A DNA stretch of 64,000 nucleotides. It comes from CAYRFQ01 sp964423615 (GTDB lineage Bacteria; Planctomycetota; Planctomycetia; Gemmatales; Gemmataceae). Positions within the stretch are counted from its first letter, which is position 1. Each line of letters begins with the position of its first letter. The notes beneath the pieces are model-generated. The model made no database searches. It saw only the letters and a program-made list of their open reading frames with translations, and was not told the origin of the DNA. Made by a program: the position numbers and the translations under genes. The stretch covers positions 1 to 64,000 of the forward strand of contig CAYRFQ010000033.1 in the NCBI GenBank assembly GCA_964423615.1, in the 5' to 3' direction. Below, piece by piece: positions 44,212 to 54,245 of this stretch.

Positions 44212-46173
44212 CTATCGCGGCAATCCCCAAATGCGAATTTGGTTCGAAGAGTCTCCCGAAGCCAACATTCCGCTACCTGGAGAAAACGCGACAGAATAAA
44301 TCGTGGAGTTGGAGTTGAATGTTCGAATGAGACGACCGGTCTTCAAATCCCAATACCGCACTGTGTTGTCCGAAGCCCCGGTGGCGAGGCGTCTTCCATC
44401 TGGAGAAATAGCCGCAGCATAGACGCTTCCGTTGTGGCCTCGAAATTCGCGCACCACACGCCCAGTTTTGATGTCGAACATCCGGACGTCCGTTCGTTGA
44501 TCCGCGACCACCATGAATCGTTCGTCCGGGGTCACCGAAATGGTCCGGGCCGTACTCATCATCCGATAAGATCGGATCATTTGACCCGTCTTGAGATTCC
44601 ACAGGACGACTCTGTTGTCGGAAGCGCCAGTGAGGGCCTTGTTTCCACGTTCGAGGAATTCAACATCAAAGACCGTCCCGTTGTGCTGGAATGTTTTCAG
44701 AACTTTCGCCGTCTTGGCATCGAAAAGGTAAACTTGACTGCTGGAATCGCCCCCCAAAACTTTTCGACCGTCTTTCGACACTGCAACGGAGTAAAAACCA
44801 CCACCTCTTCTCTGACGGTCGCCACGGTTGTAAGTCTGGACCAGCTTTCCGGTCTTCGAATTCCATTTCTTTATGGTTCCGCCGTAACTCGCGGTGTAGG
44901 CGAAGCGGCCCTTGGGAGAAAACGTGACGCTCCAAACGAAACTGTTGTGAGAATTCAATCTATGCCGTAGCTTCCCTGTCTTGACGTCCCACAACGATGG
45001 GACGTTTATACCCGTACCCGAAACGAGCATTTTCCCGTTCGGAGAAAAGGCGACCCCGTAAACGTTATTACTATCGGACATAGTGCGGACGAGGCCGGGT
45101 TTGCCATAATAATCCCAGGGAGCGATCCCTCCTTCGACCGGAGGCACCATGGCAATACGGCCGCGAAGTCGCTTTTCCTCGTCTCCCTTGGCTTGGTAAA
45201 CAGCATCTTGGTACCAGTGAACGGCACGTTGACGTAGTCGTGTCTTGAGCTGCCCCTCAAACTTCTCCGCTACTTTCCACCAGTTGTCGGCCAGGTCGAT
45301 TTGGTCTTGCCAATCGCGGGGTTTCGCCAGGTCGCGTTGGGCTAACACCCGGAGTTCGGCGTCGTCGCTTTGTGCGAGCAGAAACAACCCGCGAGCCCAC
45401 TGCCCTTTCCGCAAACAAAGGTAACGCCCCATTTCGGCATTGGCTTTGGCGTCCTCAGGGTTCTTCTTGAGCGTGTTGGCGTATGGGGACAATTTGGCAA
45501 ACTGTTGTTTCGTCTCGATGAGGTCTCGGTAGGCGCGGCGAACGTCGAGCACGAGTGGTAGAGACTTCGTCTGCCGGGCGACCTTCTTCGCCACTTTGGC
45601 TAACTCAAGCCCGACGTCGTACTCGTCCTTGGCGACAGCTTGCCGGATGTCTTGGAGCAAAACGTCCGTCACGGATTGAAACTCTTCCGTGCTCTTGAGT
45701 TCTTTGACCACCGCGAGAAACACAGATGCACGCTCTTTCTGACGGTCGATCTTGTAACGTTCGGCGAGCTCTTCTACGACCGCAAGCGCTGTGCTCACGT
45801 CACCTCCGAGGGTTGACAGACGCCGAGCTTCTTGCAATCGTGCGTATGTGCCAACTTTATCCGGGGTTCTCTGATATACTTGATTCAGTAGAGCGAGAGC
45901 GAGATCGCGTTTCCCTTGCCGACTTGTTTCGGCTCGGCCATAGGAGAACCGGAATTCTCCGCGAAGTCGTTCGACGGCAACGCCAACGACTTTCTGATCG
46001 GGGACATCGTGCCGCTCCTTGTTGGTGGTTTGGGCGGAAGACCACTGGCTCAACAAGGAAAACCCGAGGACAAGGAACAATCTCAAAATCGCCAGCCCAG
46101 GTGTGACTTGAGGCATCCTGAGGTCGGACGAGTTCGAGTACGTGCTGTGAGAAAAAGTACGAATGCGTTGCAT
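44212..46173 (-). CDS. TPR-like and WD40-repeat protein with signal peptide
   Basis: The frame is open to 46308. I chose the ATG at 46173; an ATG at 46116 would place the signal peptide (LAILRLFLVLGFSLLSQWSSA) at the very start and is equally plausible. Residues 60-330 are helical, TPR-like. The last 340 residues are a WD40 propeller, with units such as VYGVAFSPNGKMLVSG and VYAAAISPDGRRLATG and the WD-type ends YWDLKTG. It is likely exported and acts as a scaffold. No kinase domain is present. Confidence 0.85.
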   Translation of the reverse strand: MQRIRTFSHSTYSNSSDLRMPQVTPGLAILRLFLVLGFSLLSQWSSAQTTNKERHDVPDQKVVGVAVERLRGEFRFSYGRAETSRQGKRDLALALLNQVYQRTPDKVGTYARLQEARRLSTLGGDVSTALAVVEELAERYKIDRQKERASVFLAVVKELKSTEEFQSVTDVLLQDIRQAVAKDEYDVGLELAKVAKKVARQTKSLPLVLDVRRAYRDLIETKQQFAKLSPYANTLKKNPEDAKANAEMGRYLCLRKGQWARGLFLLAQSDDAELRVLAQRDLAKPRDWQDQIDLADNWWKVAEKFEGQLKTRLRQRAVHWYQDAVYQAKGDEEKRLRGRIAMVPPVEGGIAPWDYYGKPGLVRTMSDSNNVYGVAFSPNGKMLVSGTGINVPSLWDVKTGKLRHRLNSHNSFVWSVTFSPKGRFAYTASYGGTIKKWNSKTGKLVQTYNRGDRQRRGGGFYSVAVSKDGRKVLGGDSSSQVYLFDAKTAKVLKTFQHNGTVFDVEFLERGNKALTGASDNRVVLWNLKTGQMIRSYRMMSTARTISVTPDERFMVVADQRTDVRMFDIKTGRVVREFRGHNGSVYAAAISPDGRRLATGASDNTVRYWDLKTGRLIRTFNSNSTIYSVAFSPGSGMLASGDSSNQIRIWGLPR

Positions 46174-46410
46174 GAGTGAGTTCTCTAGCGAAAAGCAACG
46201 GGTCGAGATTTTTTTCATTTTTGGCCAATAAATACCTAGATAAGACGAACTACCTTGCGGTGCGTCATCTCGGATTTCTGTTTTCCTGCCAAAATGTGGT
46301 TTGGGCATTGTCCCTGCCGCATAATCGGTTAAGGTCGTACCATCGAATCCAAAGAGTCATTATTTCATTCCGATAGAAGGATACCAACCCCAACCTGCAG
46401 GTGTCACCCG

Positions 46411-46971
46411 ATGACGGATCAAAAATACACGCAAGAACCCGAAGACGCATGTGAGTTAGAAATGAACGTGGGTCGCCCAATGACCAAAGCCGCCAAGAAA
46501 CTCCTCTTCTTCGCTGGTCTTGGGTTCCTCGCGATCCTCTTCGGTGGGGCCATCCTTGCCATCGTCACGACGCTCCTAGCTTTCGCGTTGGTGGGGTTTG
46601 CCGTGTGGATTCCCTTCGACGTCTGGCTCAATGGGGAGAGAGCTATCTTGTTCCGCGGCATCCGCCGCGTGAAACAATGGACTGCCCAAACGAAAGAATA
46701 TGTCATGCACCCCGAGGCTGTTGGAGGCAAGATTCGCTACGGCCTCTTGTTCCTCCTGCCGTTCATCCTCGAAACCCTGTGTGGTGCTGGGGTCGGCTGT
46801 TTGCTCGTCTACATGGGCCACCCTCGGCCATACACAGAAGTCGCTCCATGGATTCTCACTGGTACGGCAGGAGCAGCTGTTGGCTTTTTATTCGCATTGA
46901 GTGATCACGTTCCACACTCCCTCCACGAAGAACTCTCCGAAACGCAACCAGGAGCGGAAACCCATCTCTAA
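46411..46971 (+). CDS. Small membrane protein, unrecognised
   Basis: The 186 residues hold about four hydrophobic segments (LLFFAGLGFLAILFGGAILAI, LLAFALVGFAVWIPF, YGLLFLLPFILETLCGAGVGCLLV, ILTGTAGAAVGFLFAL). The N-terminus is acidic and the C-terminus is short and hydrophilic. No family is recognised. It is followed after 308 bp by two TerB-like genes on the same strand, with which it could be linked. Confidence 0.65.
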   Translation: MTDQKYTQEPEDACELEMNVGRPMTKAAKKLLFFAGLGFLAILFGGAILAIVTTLLAFALVGFAVWIPFDVWLNGERAILFRGIRRVKQWTAQTKEYVMHPEAVGGKIRYGLLFLLPFILETLCGAGVGCLLVYMGHPRPYTEVAPWILTGTAGAAVGFLFALSDHVPHSLHEELSETQPGAETHL

Positions 46972-47279
46972 AGCTCCCGCCAGTGGCGGCATTTGGCTCT
47001 GGTCTACTTCCGAAGCGTGAGTACCCGAGCAACCAAGAAACCCGCTCTTTTTTCGATCATCTCGTTTTCATCGACCCCGAGTTGTGTAGAATAGTCCTCA
47101 CTGTACTGGTGGAATCCAGGCACCGTCCTGACCACTTCAATGACGGCCAGACAGAAATGCTCGTCGAAATCCCGAAACTTTCCACTTTTAGAAACGCGTT
47201 GCGTCACAGCATCCTGGCACGGTGGCATTACTTGGCGACCGAGTCCGCACGGCGGATCACTACAAAAGGAGCCAGTCGA
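46972..47279. other. 308-bp gap before the TerB pair
   Basis: A frame continues upstream of the TerB-like start at 47280, but the sequence there shows no family feature. No repeat or hairpin is seen. Confidence 0.45.
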
Positions 47280-47723
47280 ATGGGCTTTTTCGATTCTCTA
47301 TTCGGTACTTCGAACGAGGTCACCGGTTTTAATCCACAAGAGGCGTTCGCGGGGATTCTCCTCGGCGCAAGTGCCTGTGACGGACACATCGCCGAAGACG
47401 AAGTGCAAGGACTCGTCACGTGTTTGGTAAGGATGGAACTGTTTCGTCGATTTACTGGGCGGCAATTCAACCAAACGCTCAACAAGCTGGCCGGATACAT
47501 GAAGCGAAAGGGCGTGGACGAACTCATCGACGCCTGCGTGGAAGCCCTTCCCGAAGAACTCGACAATACTGCGTTCGCCAACGCCTGTGATATCATCCTG
47601 GCTGACGGTGTTGTCGAACCCGACGAGAAAGACTTCATCGATCGCCTGCAGAGGAAACTCGAGATCCCTCAAGAAACAGCCAAAATGATCGCCGAAATCA
47701 TGGTCATCAAGAACAAGGGTTGA
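47280..47723 (+). CDS. TerB-like protein, copy 1
   Basis: From the ATG at 47280, with AAGGAG about 9 nt upstream, the protein has 147 residues. It contains ASACDGHIAEDE and FANACDIILADGVVEPDEKDFIDRLQ, the paired DG.....E acidic segments of the TerB fold, which are thought to bind metal. It starts GFFDSLFG and ends IKNKG. TerB modules occur in tellurite and general stress systems; here the role is unknown. A paralogue follows 74 bp later. Confidence 0.85.
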   Translation: MGFFDSLFGTSNEVTGFNPQEAFAGILLGASACDGHIAEDEVQGLVTCLVRMELFRRFTGRQFNQTLNKLAGYMKRKGVDELIDACVEALPEELDNTAFANACDIILADGVVEPDEKDFIDRLQRKLEIPQETAKMIAEIMVIKNKG

Positions 47724-47797
47724 TCACAACAATCAGTTCATCAGCGCGATGGATTTCACTCAGCATCCCATTCTCTTGCCAAGTTGGAAACTCTTCC

Positions 47798-48244
47798 ATG
47801 TCACTTTTTGATGATGTCTTGGGCGACTCCTCCTTCGAGCCTCGATCCTTCGGCCCCCAAGAAGCATTTGCTGGCGTGCTCTTGTGTGCGTCGGCTTGCG
47901 ACGGCCATATTGCCGACGAAGAGGTCCAGAGTCTCGTTACGACTCTTATCCGAATGAAGATGTACCAGTACGTTCCACCCCACAAATTTAATTCCATGAT
48001 GGATCGCCTTCTCGGAATCCTAAAACGTGGTGGAACCGAAAAATTACTCGAAATGTCCGTTCCGTCGGTACCTCCTGAACTGCAAGAAACAGTTTTTGCC
48101 AACGCGTGCGATATTGTCCTCGCCGACGGAGTCGTAGAAGCCGACGAAAAGGACTTCATCGACGATCTGCTACTGAAACTCGACATCGACCGCGATCGAG
48201 CCAAAGACATCGTTCAAGTAATGGTCTACAAGAACAAAGGGTGA
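47798..48244 (+). CDS. TerB-like protein, copy 2
   Basis: This 148-residue protein is a tandem duplicate of the previous gene. Both share FGPQEAFAG/FNPQEAFAG, ASACDGHIA, FANACDI.LADGVVE.DEKDFID and the ending YKNKG. The ATG at 47798 has GGAAA about 8 nt upstream. The copies differ in the first 20 residues and the middle helices, so they are not very recent. The stop is one base from the stop of the convergent cobS gene. Confidence 0.85.
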   Translation: MSLFDDVLGDSSFEPRSFGPQEAFAGVLLCASACDGHIADEEVQSLVTTLIRMKMYQYVPPHKFNSMMDRLLGILKRGGTEKLLEMSVPSVPPELQETVFANACDIVLADGVVEADEKDFIDDLLLKLDIDRDRAKDIVQVMVYKNKG

Positions 48245-48245
48245 A

Positions 48246-49205
48246 TCAAGAATTCGATGAATCGAAGGAAATGGCCGGAATGGCTTTTGCCGACCTGATC
48301 TCACCCGGCGAAATCTTCGACAAACGACAGGACGCTGAGACCACCCCTTCGATGTGTGCGCTTCCCAGAAGCAGGACTAACACTTGCGTCAGGTAGCACA
48401 CACATCCCAGACAATCGCCAGTCACACCGCCAAGTCGCCGTCGTAGATATCCGCTGAACGTCAACCCGAAGATCCCACATACAATCACAAAGAGGAACAG
48501 CCGTACCGGCGTCAACAACACCACCCAAAGACTCCCCGGAACAGATAGCACGGTACCCCAAATGAGATCAACAAATCCCATCCGCTGACCTACGTCTCTT
48601 GAAATACTGTCCCGCTCCGCCACAGGCGCAACGCACATCATCACAACGAGTATGTTCCACCGGCCAAGGGTTGACGAGGCAATCATCACAGGACCAAGCA
48701 AGGTTTCACTTAACGACATCATTCCTCCCGCTCGCAGGGCCATCGCCAACCCAAGTCCAACCAGCCCGAAGCTCCCGATTCGGCTGTCCTTGAGGATGCG
48801 AAGAATGTCTTCTCGGTTCCACCCCCCGCCGAAGGCGTCGAAGAAATCGGCGACAGCATCTTCGTGAAAAGCTCCAGTAAGAAGCGCCTCGCATGCCAGC
48901 CCAATAAGCACCGCAACAGGCAAAGGCCAACACAGGTCCGCCGCCAAAACGACGCCAAACGTCACCGTACCGATGAACCCACCGACCACAGGGAAATATC
49001 TGGGAGCCAATCGTAGGTCTTCGCGAATTCGGGACGGATCATCGAAGTTGCTAAGTGGCGTTGGAATACGCGTGAGAAAAGCCACTGCCGTCCAAAACCC
49101 TCTCCAATGTCTTTGGGTCCACGAGAACCCAAGGGGTTCGGTAAACGGTTCTTTGTGCCGAGGTTGAGGCCTTGTTTCGTCCGAGTTGGATTCTGCTGGC
49201 TTCAT
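48246..49205 (-). CDS. cobS: Adenosylcobinamide-GDP ribazoletransferase (cobalamin synthase)
   Basis: The enzyme joins the lower base to the cobinamide in the last steps of vitamin B12 synthesis, at the membrane. The 319-residue protein has about seven membrane segments and the CobS motifs FLTRIPTP, GAFHEDAVADFFDAFGGG and GGMMSLSETLLG, and SSTLGRW. I chose the ATG at 49205; the frame is open to 49313. It stands alone, and no other cobalamin gene is in the window. Confidence 0.9.
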   Translation of the reverse strand: MKPAESNSDETRPQPRHKEPFTEPLGFSWTQRHWRGFWTAVAFLTRIPTPLSNFDDPSRIREDLRLAPRYFPVVGGFIGTVTFGVVLAADLCWPLPVAVLIGLACEALLTGAFHEDAVADFFDAFGGGWNREDILRILKDSRIGSFGLVGLGLAMALRAGGMMSLSETLLGPVMIASSTLGRWNILVVMMCVAPVAERDSISRDVGQRMGFVDLIWGTVLSVPGSLWVVLLTPVRLFLFVIVCGIFGLTFSGYLRRRLGGVTGDCLGCVCYLTQVLVLLLGSAHIEGVVSASCRLSKISPGEIRSAKAIPAISFDSSNS

Positions 49206-49521
49206 TGTGTGGGGGTGTCCATGCCTCTCGTTGGGTCGATTTCTGCTTGAGAAGAAACTCAAAAGTGTTTGCGTACTTCGGCATCCTCGATCTGATCTTA
49301 CTCGAATGGACACTTTAACAAGATGGATTCTTCCACTAGAGCCGCTATTGTCCGTCTCCGTGTCGACGAGTCTCGTTTACGGTTCACTCACATTGCGATT
49401 CGTGTCGTAGCTCGCAGACGCTGACTGGAGTGAATGGCGGTGGACACACCCGCACTCATCTCGAAGATTTTCGTCCGTTCTGTAGAGTGAAGAAAAACGA
49501 CATCCGAGTTCGTTGGGAGAT
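49206..49521. other. 316-bp divergent gap, no recognised feature
   Basis: The promoters of cobS and the alkaline phosphatase should lie here. No repeat or hairpin is seen. Confidence 0.45.
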
Positions 49522-51258
49522 ATGTTCGTGAGACATCAAAATTGTTGTTGGCTGGCTTGTGGGTTCCTCGGTTTTGGCGTGATCCTTTCGGTCGTTGCGT
49601 TTCCGACCGTGCAAGGGGCCAGAAGTGCACCAAGTCAGGAGAAGCGAACACCAAAATTAGTCGTCCTGGCCGTGTTCGATCAAATGCGTGGCGACTTTTT
49701 AACAAAATGGAAAAAGTATTTCCGAAAAGAAGGCTTCGGACGTTTGCAGAGTGAAGGTGCCTGGTTTACCGACTGTCATTATCCTTACGCCAACACCGTG
49801 ACGGGCGCCGGACACGCGGGCCTTGTCACAGGTTGCTCCCCGAACAAAAACGGAATCGTCGGAAATAGCTGGTACGACCGCGAGTCCGCAAAGACCGTCA
49901 ATTGTATCGAGAACGTTCGCTACAAGTCCGTCCCCTATCTCGGGGAAAAGGCCCGAAGAGGCGCGCCCACTCGTCGCCGTCGACCATCCGTCGGCGACGC
50001 CCTCATGGAGCAAACGAATGGCAAGGCAAAGGTCGTGTCAATCTCCATCAAGGACCGGGCGGCCATGTTACTCGCCGCCCTCCGTTCGCTGCTTTGCCTT
50101 TGGTTCAACTACGAGGAAGGCATGTTCGTCACTTCCACCTATTACTCCACCGAATTGCCCGACTGGGTCATGGAGTACAACAAGTCACGAGCCGTGGACA
50201 AATACTTCGATCAGACGTGGAGACAGGGACGAATTGATTTGGACTATTTCAAAATCGTGGGCCAGGATGATTTTCCCTACGAAGGGACTGGCGAAAACCA
50301 GGGCCAAACCATGCCCCATTCGATGAAGGCCGGTTTGAAAAAACCTGGCCCGCCATACTACCGGGCGTTGGCCAACTCTCCTTTCGGCAACGACGTCCTG
50401 GCCGACTTGGCCAAGCGTGCCATCGTCGAACACAAGCTGGGCCAGGATTCCTATCCGGATTTACTCACGATTGGTTTCTCGAGCAACGATCTCGTCGGGC
50501 ACTGCTGGGGCCCGGACTCCCACGAAGTTTTCGACATCACAATGCGCTCCGACATCCTCATCCAGGACATGCTACAATTCCTCGACAAAAAAGTGGGGCG
50601 AGGAAACTACTTATTCATCGTCAGCGCCGACCATGGCGTCTGCCCGATACCTGAGTATCGCAAGTTGAAAGAGAAGAAGGATGCCGGTCACGTCGAGCCA
50701 CGGGCACTTCTTGCAAAATCCCTGGCCTTCCTGGACGACAAGTTTGGAAATGGAAAGAAACAACGGTGGATCGAGTCCGGTTCGAGCGGAATGTACTACC
50801 TCAACCAGGGCACGCTCAAAGAACTCAACCTGAAGTCCGCCACAGTTGAGCAAGCCCTGGCCGATTGGTTGGCAAAACAACCTGGGATGCTCACGGCATT
50901 CACGCGGACCGAACTGATGGCCAACAATCCCAAGCGGAAGAACGACCCGTTCTTCCAACAGGTCAAGCTCTCGTTTCACCCTGAAAATAGCGGAGACGTG
51001 ATGCCAGTGATCAAACCGTACTATCTTCCAACGCCTCCGATCAATCCCAAGAAACCCGGTGCTTACACGACAACGCATGGGAGTCCGCATCCCTATGACA
51101 CCCACGTCCCGTTGTTGGTTTTCGGTCCAGGAGTTCGTCCCGGGATTCGCAACCAACGTGTGTCGCCATTGTCCGTCGCGGCCATCATTTCCGAGAGCTT
51201 GGGGATTCGCCCACCCTCAGGTGCGGAAGCGAAAGTTCCCAAAGGTCTATGGCGATAA
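49522..51258 (+). CDS. PafA-type alkaline phosphatase
   Basis: The ATG at 49522 gives a signal peptide-like start (CCWLACGFLGFGVILSVVAF). The frame is also open from a TTG at 49513. The catalytic fold is of the alkaline phosphatase superfamily: VFDQMRGDFL (first metal residue), YANTVTGAGHAGLVTG with the nucleophile T, FSSNDLVGHCWGPDSHE, SADHGVCPIPEY, and HGSPHPYDTHVPLLVFGPG. It should be exported and cleave phosphate esters outside the cytoplasm. A stretch after KDRAAML is diverged (LLAALRSLLCLWF), but the frame is intact. Confidence 0.9.
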   Translation: MFVRHQNCCWLACGFLGFGVILSVVAFPTVQGARSAPSQEKRTPKLVVLAVFDQMRGDFLTKWKKYFRKEGFGRLQSEGAWFTDCHYPYANTVTGAGHAGLVTGCSPNKNGIVGNSWYDRESAKTVNCIENVRYKSVPYLGEKARRGAPTRRRRPSVGDALMEQTNGKAKVVSISIKDRAAMLLAALRSLLCLWFNYEEGMFVTSTYYSTELPDWVMEYNKSRAVDKYFDQTWRQGRIDLDYFKIVGQDDFPYEGTGENQGQTMPHSMKAGLKKPGPPYYRALANSPFGNDVLADLAKRAIVEHKLGQDSYPDLLTIGFSSNDLVGHCWGPDSHEVFDITMRSDILIQDMLQFLDKKVGRGNYLFIVSADHGVCPIPEYRKLKEKKDAGHVEPRALLAKSLAFLDDKFGNGKKQRWIESGSSGMYYLNQGTLKELNLKSATVEQALADWLAKQPGMLTAFTRTELMANNPKRKNDPFFQQVKLSFHPENSGDVMPVIKPYYLPTPPINPKKPGAYTTTHGSPHPYDTHVPLLVFGPGVRPGIRNQRVSPLSVAAIISESLGIRPPSGAEAKVPKGLWR

Positions 51259-51283
51259 TCCTCGATAGCTTCTGAAACCTAAC

Positions 51284-51313
51284 GGTTCTCGTTGGAATAC
51301 CGCCAACGAGACC
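51284..51313 (+). terminator. Hairpin after the alkaline phosphatase gene
   Basis: TCTCGTTGG (51287-51295) pairs with CCAACGAGA (51303-51311), extended to GGT/ACC with one bulge. It lies 26 bp after the stop and 33 bp before the next gene. No T-run follows. Confidence 0.5.
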
Positions 51314-51346
51314 TTCACGTTCCGACAGCCCATTTTTGGCTACACC

Positions 51347-52795
51347 ATGACCGACAACACCTCGCTTTTTGATGCCATTGTTCGCGATCCCGAAAACGAT
51401 GCAGTTCGATTAGTCTACGCGGACTGGCTCGAAGAACAGGGGGATATTCAACGCGCCGAGTTCATCCGTGTTCAGTGTGACCTGGATGGCTTGGTCGAGA
51501 CAGACCCACAACGTCCTGCCTTACGAACTCGTGAGGCAGTTCTGTATTCCAATCACCGGAAAAAATGGTTTGGGCCGTTGCGGAAATATACCAGGAGGTT
51601 CGAGGTCGAACGAGGTTTTCCGGAGCGGCTTGTGTTGTCCCTCGACGAGTTGGCCGATCAAGGACCACAAGTTCTCCAACATAGTCCCGTAGGGCACCTC
51701 AGGCTCAAAGGAATCAGAAAACCGTATGACCGTTTTCGCGATTGCCACACGCTACAACACACGCGGACTTTGAACCTCGACGCAAACGCTGTCGGCCAAC
51801 AATTTCTAAAAGAGGTCTGGGACGATTCACACCTGCTCGGTCTAAGAACCCTCATCTTGAACAACAACCCGATCAGGCAGACGGGTCTGAACCTGTTGTT
51901 GAAATCGAACTCCCACCCGGAGTTGCACACACTCATGCTTCGGCGGTGCCGGTTGGAAGGAGAGGCGGCCCCGCTCCTGTTGGAATCTCCGATCATGGCC
52001 CAATTACGACACCTGGCAGTCGAGATTGACGGGTTGTCGGATCACCAGTTAGCTCCGGTGCGCTCAGAACCTCAACTCCGAAGTCTCTACTTGACTGGTG
52101 AACACGATAAGCCAATTCTCGCACCATTCGTGAAAACGGGGGTTCTCCACAAACTCGAATCCTTGGAGATAGATTGCCCGATGACCGCCGAGGATGTGGA
52201 AGCCCTGGCCGAGTTGCCATCCCTGCAACGTCTCGCTTTGGGACGTAGCGCTTTCTTTCTCCCTTCCTGCGAAGCCATTTGGAAAGTGATTTCTCTCCCG
52301 AAGTTACGAGAACTTCGAGTGCCTTTCCCCACTCCGGAAGGAATGCTCAGGCCAGCCTTGCTCGAGCCACTCCGCTGGTTGCAAATCGATGGCCCTCCCA
52401 TGATCCCTCTTGATAGTTTGGAATTTCTCGCGAACACGCGTGAACTTGCAAACCTCGAAGTCCTCAACTTGGTCCACCCTAACATCACTTTCGAGGGAAT
52501 AAAGCAATTCGCAACGGCAAACCATTTTGAAAGGTTATCAGTGCTGCGGATCATTTCCGTGGTGGAGATCGATGACATGTGGAAGGAGTTTGCAACGACT
52601 CAACAATTTCCCAATCTCCACACCATTATCACAAGCACAACGACAAGCAGTAGAGCCAATGAGGCCTTGACGGATCGCTTCGGTTCCGATTGTCTCCTAC
52701 ACCAAAAACCGTACTTCGCGGGTTCTTCCGTTTCGATCTTGAACTTTTTCAACGCAACTCCGTTGGATCGACTGGAACCTCCGTCATACGGCTGA
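51347..52795 (+). CDS. TIGR02996 and LRR protein
   Basis: The first 50 residues hold the TIGR02996 module (SLFDAIVRDPENDAVRLVYADWLEEQGDIQRAEFIR, split: LVYADWLEE, RAEFIRVQ), a segment that I know almost only from Gemmata-type planctomycetes. The rest has irregular leucine-rich repeats (TLNLDANAVG, LRTLILNNNPIRQTGLNLL, LHTLMLRRCRLEGE). No signal peptide or membrane helix is seen. A protein-binding role is likely. This gene is the strongest single clue to the host lineage. Confidence 0.9.
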   Translation: MTDNTSLFDAIVRDPENDAVRLVYADWLEEQGDIQRAEFIRVQCDLDGLVETDPQRPALRTREAVLYSNHRKKWFGPLRKYTRRFEVERGFPERLVLSLDELADQGPQVLQHSPVGHLRLKGIRKPYDRFRDCHTLQHTRTLNLDANAVGQQFLKEVWDDSHLLGLRTLILNNNPIRQTGLNLLLKSNSHPELHTLMLRRCRLEGEAAPLLLESPIMAQLRHLAVEIDGLSDHQLAPVRSEPQLRSLYLTGEHDKPILAPFVKTGVLHKLESLEIDCPMTAEDVEALAELPSLQRLALGRSAFFLPSCEAIWKVISLPKLRELRVPFPTPEGMLRPALLEPLRWLQIDGPPMIPLDSLEFLANTRELANLEVLNLVHPNITFEGIKQFATANHFERLSVLRIISVVEIDDMWKEFATTQQFPNLHTIITSTTTSSRANEALTDRFGSDCLLHQKPYFAGSSVSILNFFNATPLDRLEPPSYG

Positions 52796-52942
52796 CTTTT
52801 TCGCCGAGCACAAGCATCGATCCCAATTCCCACTTGCAAACTCAGACTCCCCTTCACGAAAACCGCAGAAACAGAATTTTCTGAGGTAAGATCACCCCGG
52901 CCAGCATCGTCACATCACCATAAGACTTAACGGGAGACCACG

Positions 52943-54166
52943 ATGCTGTCACAGTTCACTCAAAAAATTACAAGTTGCCAACCGAAGTTCGATTTCGTCA
53001 AGGCACACTTTCAATGCGAACAAAACGCCTACTCGCGACTAAACCCAAATGGCTATGTCAACTTTGGTTCGGCCCAGAACCACCTGCCACGCGAGGACCT
53101 GAATCGCAAACTTCAAGCCGCTTCCCTTTGCTCCGAAGACACCAAGTACCAGCCGTTCTCAGGCAAACAAGACACCAAAGAAATCGTCGCCGCTTTCCTC
53201 TCTCGAATGTCCGAGCATACTGTTTCCCCGACCAACGTGGTTCTGGGCAACGGCGTCATAAGTTTGCTAGAAGCCCTTGCTTTCGCTATCCTCGACGAGG
53301 ACGATAGCGTCCTGGTTCCCACACCAGTTTTTCCAGCCCTCGTCACGGCCCTTACATTTCGCACAAAAGCCAACGTTTCGTTCCTGAACACCCAACCTGA
53401 CGATTTCCTCGTAACGACGGAAATGGTACGCCAGGCCATCGAACAACACCAGGCTCGTGGAAAAAGACTGAAGGCCATATTGCTTTGTTCTCCTGGGAAT
53501 CCGGTCGGTCAGGTCTTCACACAATCGGAGTTACGGGAAATCATTTCGCTTGCAGAGGCGGCAAACTGCGCTCTCATCATCGACGAGATATATGCCCAAA
53601 GTTGTTTCAATGGAGTGGACTTTCAGAGTGCTCTCGCATTCGATTCGGATAACGTTTTTGTCCTCGGCGGCCTCTCGAAAGACTTCGGCCTAGCGGGCCA
53701 TGCGGTGGCGTGGCTCCACGGACTTCACCAGCAGGTCATGATAGCCGTCAACAAACAGGCCCATTTCTACCGGCTACCAGCCCCGGTGCAAACTCTCACC
53801 AAGTCGCTCCTGGATGGTGTGTGGTGTTCTGAATTCACTCGAAAGAACCGAAGCAACTTATCGACTACCTTCGAGGTTTGCCGAGAACGATTCGAAAGAA
53901 TGAAAGTTCCCGTCGTTCCGTCCTGGGCAGGTTTATGTGTATGGTTCGATCTCCGGAATTATCTATCGAGTCCAACGTTCGATGGTGAACTGAACCTCTA
54001 TCAATACATGTTAGAGCAACATCGAGTTCACATCAGTCCGGGAAATGGTTTTCACTGTACAACGCCTGGGTTCTACCGCATATGTTTTACTCAAACTACC
54101 GACGTGTTACTCGAGGGACTTGATCGCATGGAAAACGCTCTGCGGTCCCTCATCCCAGTCGGATAG
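52943..54166 (+). CDS. PLP aminotransferase, ACC-synthase-like
   Basis: The fold type I aminotransferase has N186 (SPGNPVG), D214 and Y217 (IIDEIYAQ) and PLP lysine K246 (GGLSKDFGL). The start FGSAQNHLPREDL, the segment YQPFSGKQDTKEIVAAFL, PTPVFPALVTALTFRT and SKDFGL are close in layout to plant-type ACC synthases, which turn S-adenosylmethionine into ACC. A normal class I/II aminotransferase is the alternative. GGGAG lies 6 nt before the ATG. It is followed by cysE and cysK on the same strand, which suggests a sulphur amino-acid role. Confidence 0.82.
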   Translation: MLSQFTQKITSCQPKFDFVKAHFQCEQNAYSRLNPNGYVNFGSAQNHLPREDLNRKLQAASLCSEDTKYQPFSGKQDTKEIVAAFLSRMSEHTVSPTNVVLGNGVISLLEALAFAILDEDDSVLVPTPVFPALVTALTFRTKANVSFLNTQPDDFLVTTEMVRQAIEQHQARGKRLKAILLCSPGNPVGQVFTQSELREIISLAEAANCALIIDEIYAQSCFNGVDFQSALAFDSDNVFVLGGLSKDFGLAGHAVAWLHGLHQQVMIAVNKQAHFYRLPAPVQTLTKSLLDGVWCSEFTRKNRSNLSTTFEVCRERFERMKVPVVPSWAGLCVWFDLRNYLSSPTFDGELNLYQYMLEQHRVHISPGNGFHCTTPGFYRICFTQTTDVLLEGLDRMENALRSLIPVG

Positions 54167-54245
54167 CAAAAATCACTTTCGTCCGTGAATTGTCTTCAAC
54201 TACTCTTTCAGCGATTCCTTCTCACTCAAGTCAGGACCATTTATC

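Noticed and set aside
50041..50130. Possible compensated frameshift in the alkaline phosphatase gene
   Set aside because: The stretch after KDRAAML looks unlike relatives, but neither other frame restores the expected sequence, so ordinary divergence is the simpler reading.
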